A stretch of 64,000 nt of DNA from Aselliscus stoliczkanus (lineage: Eukaryota > Chordata > Mammalia > Chiroptera > Hipposideridae): the NCBI GenBank assembly GCA_033961575.1, contig CM066728.1, positions 108,766,852-108,830,851 of the forward strand, read 5' to 3'. Below are positions 60,835-64,000 of the stretch, one piece after another. Within the stretch, counting starts at the first letter, position 1, and every line of letters begins with the position of its first letter. The notes beneath the pieces were generated by a model. It had not been told where the DNA came from. It saw only the letters and a program-made list of their open reading frames with translations, and did not search any database. Made by a program: the position numbers and the translations under genes.

Positions 60835-61534
60835 TATTAAGATTTAAAAGAAAGTTTCCAGATGCTATATTCAGGAAGAGGTGAAATTCTGTAGGGTTAG
60901 GGCTAAAAATATTATATATCCCTTGTGGCTTAATTCGCTGCTTCCAATCGCAAGCACTTAGTTGAACGCCTTGGCATCTCCTTAGCTTGCACAGTTTCTT
61001 GTTGATTCTCTGTTTTCGTTTTCTTCTGCATTTACTTTTCATGTCACCCTCCTTTTGGCCCACCTTCAATTGCTCTTATTCATGTTCCAAATCTCATGAG
61101 TGATTGCTTCCCTTGTTGGTGACATATTGAAGTAGGAGGGATCCTCTATTCTGTTTCCTAGTCTTAAAAAAGTCTACATTGTAATGGTTAGTTACATAAA
61201 TGCTACAGCAAAGAGATGTTATGTTAAACTGTATTTATCACAACAAAATTACAGAACATTAAAATATTTTAGCTGTTCCATTTAATTTTCTTATGATGAT
61301 ATTTAACCCACAAATTCAGTTGTTCTGGTCAAAAAGTCAAGAAAACCAACCAGTTTTGATGTATGTTTCTCTGTGTTTTCATTTTCTCCCTGAAAAATGT
61401 ATGACTGCCAGATTTTGTGGTCACAGCCTCTCAGTGAATTGCCATTTTGACCTGGTTTGGAGTTCTACCTTAAGGAAAAGCTTAAATGAAATGTTCAAGC
61501 AGAAGCCAGATGGCTACCTGTATAAGGATAAAAA

Positions 61535-61640
61535 GGTTGTGTGACCTTAAGCAAGTCATTTAATTTGTTTCCTCTTTTATAAAATCAATGATATTGATTT
61601 AAAAAATATCCAAGGCTCTTTCCACTTCTAAAATTATTAA
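61535..61640 (+). repeat. MIR SINE, sense
   Basis: 'ggttgtgtgaccttaagcaa' then 'gtcatttaatttgtttcctc', the MIR core. Confidence 0.6.
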
Positions 61641-61644
61641 CGGT

Positions 61645-64000
61645 TCTATTAATCTTTGCCTATTGAAAATTCTTCATCTTCAAACCAGAATGAACTTTCC
61701 TGTACTTCTGAGAATAGAGAACTAAAACAGTATGACTAAATTCAGTGGAGATTTAATTCTCAGTAACCTCTCTTGGGTCATTGGCGCCAATATTCTTTGC
61801 TTCTCTAAAGGCAGACAACCAATGTTCCTTTTCTTCTTAAATCTGAGCAGTTCATGATTACAATTGTGGGCTTGGTGCCTAGAAAACCAAAGCCACTTAG
61901 AGACAGCATTTTAGTGGAACGATCAGATGAGAAGTCAGATAAAGATGTGGTATATGACAAACCAAGCTTCAATCCTCTATTCCAAGTGGCTTGGTGACCA
62001 AGAGAAGGAGAAATATTAGGGAGTCAGCTAAGTGGAGTAGCCTAGAAACTGAAGAACTCTCGTTACACACTAGGCCGGGAGCTGAAGTGCATTTGGATGA
62101 CAGAGGCTTAGGTGTGTTTTCCTGGACTCTTGGGTAATGTCCTTCCATTGTTGAAAATTACTTCTCCCCTATGAAGGCCAGATTATTTGTTACAGACTAT
62201 ATTTTTAGTGACACGGTCCAAATCCCTCTCAAGCATCATCTCTAAGATCTTGCCCACACCTCTGAGCCAAGTGCACCACTTGTCACAGGTGTGGGTTCCC
62301 TGAACATACCTGGACTCTTAGATCTCCGTGCGTGTCTGTGTGGCTGCCTCAGCCGTCCAGACTGAGTTCTGTGGCGCCCTTCTCTAAGAAGTCCCCCTCT
62401 TCCACCCTAGGCGTTGAGGACCCTTTGGGGGCTGCACTGCACTCACCACACTGCCCTGGGCTTGCTTGTCCCCATGGAGGTAGCCCTCCATGAAACCACA
62501 GGGCCACTGCATGACGCATTCCAACCTATAACTAGCCTGTAGACCCAGTGTCCTGATACAAGAGCGCTTGTGTTTTAGTAGCACATCACACTCAAAGCTC
62601 TATTGTAATGATTAGGCTATCTGACAGCAGCCCATAAGGGATACAGCAGGTTTGATTGCCCCATTTAACTTGAAAGGATGGGAAGTCTACAAATGTTAAC
62701 TCAGTCACTCAATCATGGCTGAAAAAATAAGAAAAATACATTCTTCACATACACAAAAGGAAGCTAGAAGAAATACAACATTTTGTAAAACAGTTGTCAG
62801 TTGAACTGAATCAAGTAAAAGTTTGCCCAGATCATGAACTGTGCTGTGAAGAGGCAGCGAACGTTCTGATTTAGTTAGAAGAATCCATAAAGTCCCCTAT
62901 TTCAACTCCAACAAGGTATAACTTCCAGCTCTGGCAGCAGCATCAAACACGGGCTTTTCTGGTGATGGATTCCCACCCTTAGTCGCAAAAATCACAGTGA
63001 CATCACGCACTGCTTTGGAATCTGTTTTCAATCCTAATCAGAAATTCTACCATCGAACTGTAAACCACCTCTGGAAGTAAGACCAGGCACTTAAATGGCA
63101 TAATTTCCATAACCTTAAGTGCCTTAAAAAAAAATGGCTCTGGGCATGCTAATTACTGTACCAGCCATAAGGATAACACAACCTACAGTCCTTTAACTTG
63201 CCTTTAGATTTATCTCACTGTAGACTTAATGAAGAGTTATACCTGTATTAAACTGTATCAGAGCTGAGAGACTGAGCATTTAAAGATCAGAGCCTGACTT
63301 ACTACGTAAGACAGTGAATATATAGGAAGTCTGCTGTGACAATTCAGAGATGAACTGCTTAGGAACTAAACGGTGCCGGGAGAAATGCATATTAATAAAA
63401 GGAAAGCTCTGATTTTGAGCTCTCATCATGCACTACATTAAGTGCCAAATGGACAAGAAATTAAATATTTTCAAAAATCGGATCACAAAATATGAAAAAC
63501 AACATCCAGACTGTCACTTTCTCTTAAAGGAACAAAATCAATTAAGAGGGGAAAAGGGGGTGGAAGGAGGGGAGACAGTCAGTCCTTCCTTTGATAGAAA
63601 CTTACACATCCAGGTTTTTTGAAAGGCAGGCCCAGATCAGACTTTCCGTTGTGTTTCCGTGGTCTGACATAGTGAATTATATTTGATAAGCACTCACCAG
63701 TAAGAAAATGTTTATTGACTAAACTTATAAATGAAACAAATATATGAACAGTAGGTACTTCTGTACAATAAATCCCAACAAAAAATAAGATTAAAGGAAG
63801 AATCAGGAAACACGAGAGATAAGCATGACCTGTGAGGTTGAATAGCTAAACTGAGTAAAGAACTAAACCCATTAACAAAACCACATCCCTGAAAGGCAAG
63901 ATGTTTCAAGTTCACACAATATGGAACGTAAAGAAGTGAACGATCCTTGCAAAATATGTCAGTTGCGTTAGAAATGAAAGTAAACAGGACACAAATTCCT
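61645..64000. other. Unique-looking intron
   Basis: No confident repeat, RNA gene or exon to the end of the window. Confidence 0.5.

Larger units (their letters stand above)
17634..64000 (-). other. ADCY2: ADCY2 intron upstream of the exon (partial, probably intron 3)
   Basis: This follows from the strand and position of the exon at 17484-17633. I looked for the preceding exon, which should end with codons for a HLVWQ-like sequence at a splice donor, and did not see it, so the intron is at least 46 kb. It carries the repeats listed below and no recognisable protein-coding gene of its own. Confidence 0.8.

Overview
This window reads as intronic DNA of a placental mammal, most likely a bat. 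There are no operons, no bacterial-type gene density and no long open frames. About a third to a half of the sequence can be assigned to LINE-1, LINE-2, MIR, MLT1-type LTRs, hAT and mariner relics, microsatellites, and a lineage-specific tRNA-derived SINE. Two things point to Chiroptera: the L1 3' ends ending near CCAATGTCACCCCAATAAA, and a SINE tail of the form CCCCAATAAAATCTTT, which I associate with rhinolophoid bats. The bat assignment is an inference from memory of these families, not a search result.

Only one protein-coding element is secure: a 150-bp minus-strand exon at 17484-17633, with consensus AG and GT splice sites and a branch-point-like TGCTGAC. It encodes 50 residues of a membrane adenylyl cyclase, which I recognise as ADCY2 (the exon joining transmembrane helix 6 to the cytoplasmic C1 domain). 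Everything at higher coordinates is therefore the intron upstream of this exon (at least 46 kb), and everything at lower coordinates is the intron downstream (at least 17 kb). I could not find the neighbouring ADCY2 exons, so they should lie outside the window.

Layout. 0-7 kb: L2 and MIR relics, a minus-strand L1 broken by a young SINE, a GT/GA microsatellite and an antisense L2. 8-13 kb: an inverted L1 3' end, a small hAT element with an 8-bp target duplication, a TA-flanked MITE, an MLT1 LTR and an antisense L2. 13-26 kb: the ADCY2 exon in mostly unique intron. 26-36 kb: MLT1 LTRs, an L2, a hAT-like element and a cluster of antisense SINEs. 36-43 kb: mostly unique intron with L2 pieces. 43-48 kb: a dense nest of L1, SINE, hAT and LTR insertions. 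50-52 kb: a minus-strand L1. 55-57 kb: an internally deleted L1. 57-61 kb: L1, MLT1, a SINE and a palindromic mariner relic. 61-64 kb: little beyond a MIR.

No new biochemical or defence-type system is visible. The most interesting structure is a roughly 1-kb composite block of two long SINEs plus a linker (44346-45394). A perfect 16-bp duplication brackets the whole block, as if it had been retrotransposed as one unit into an older L1.
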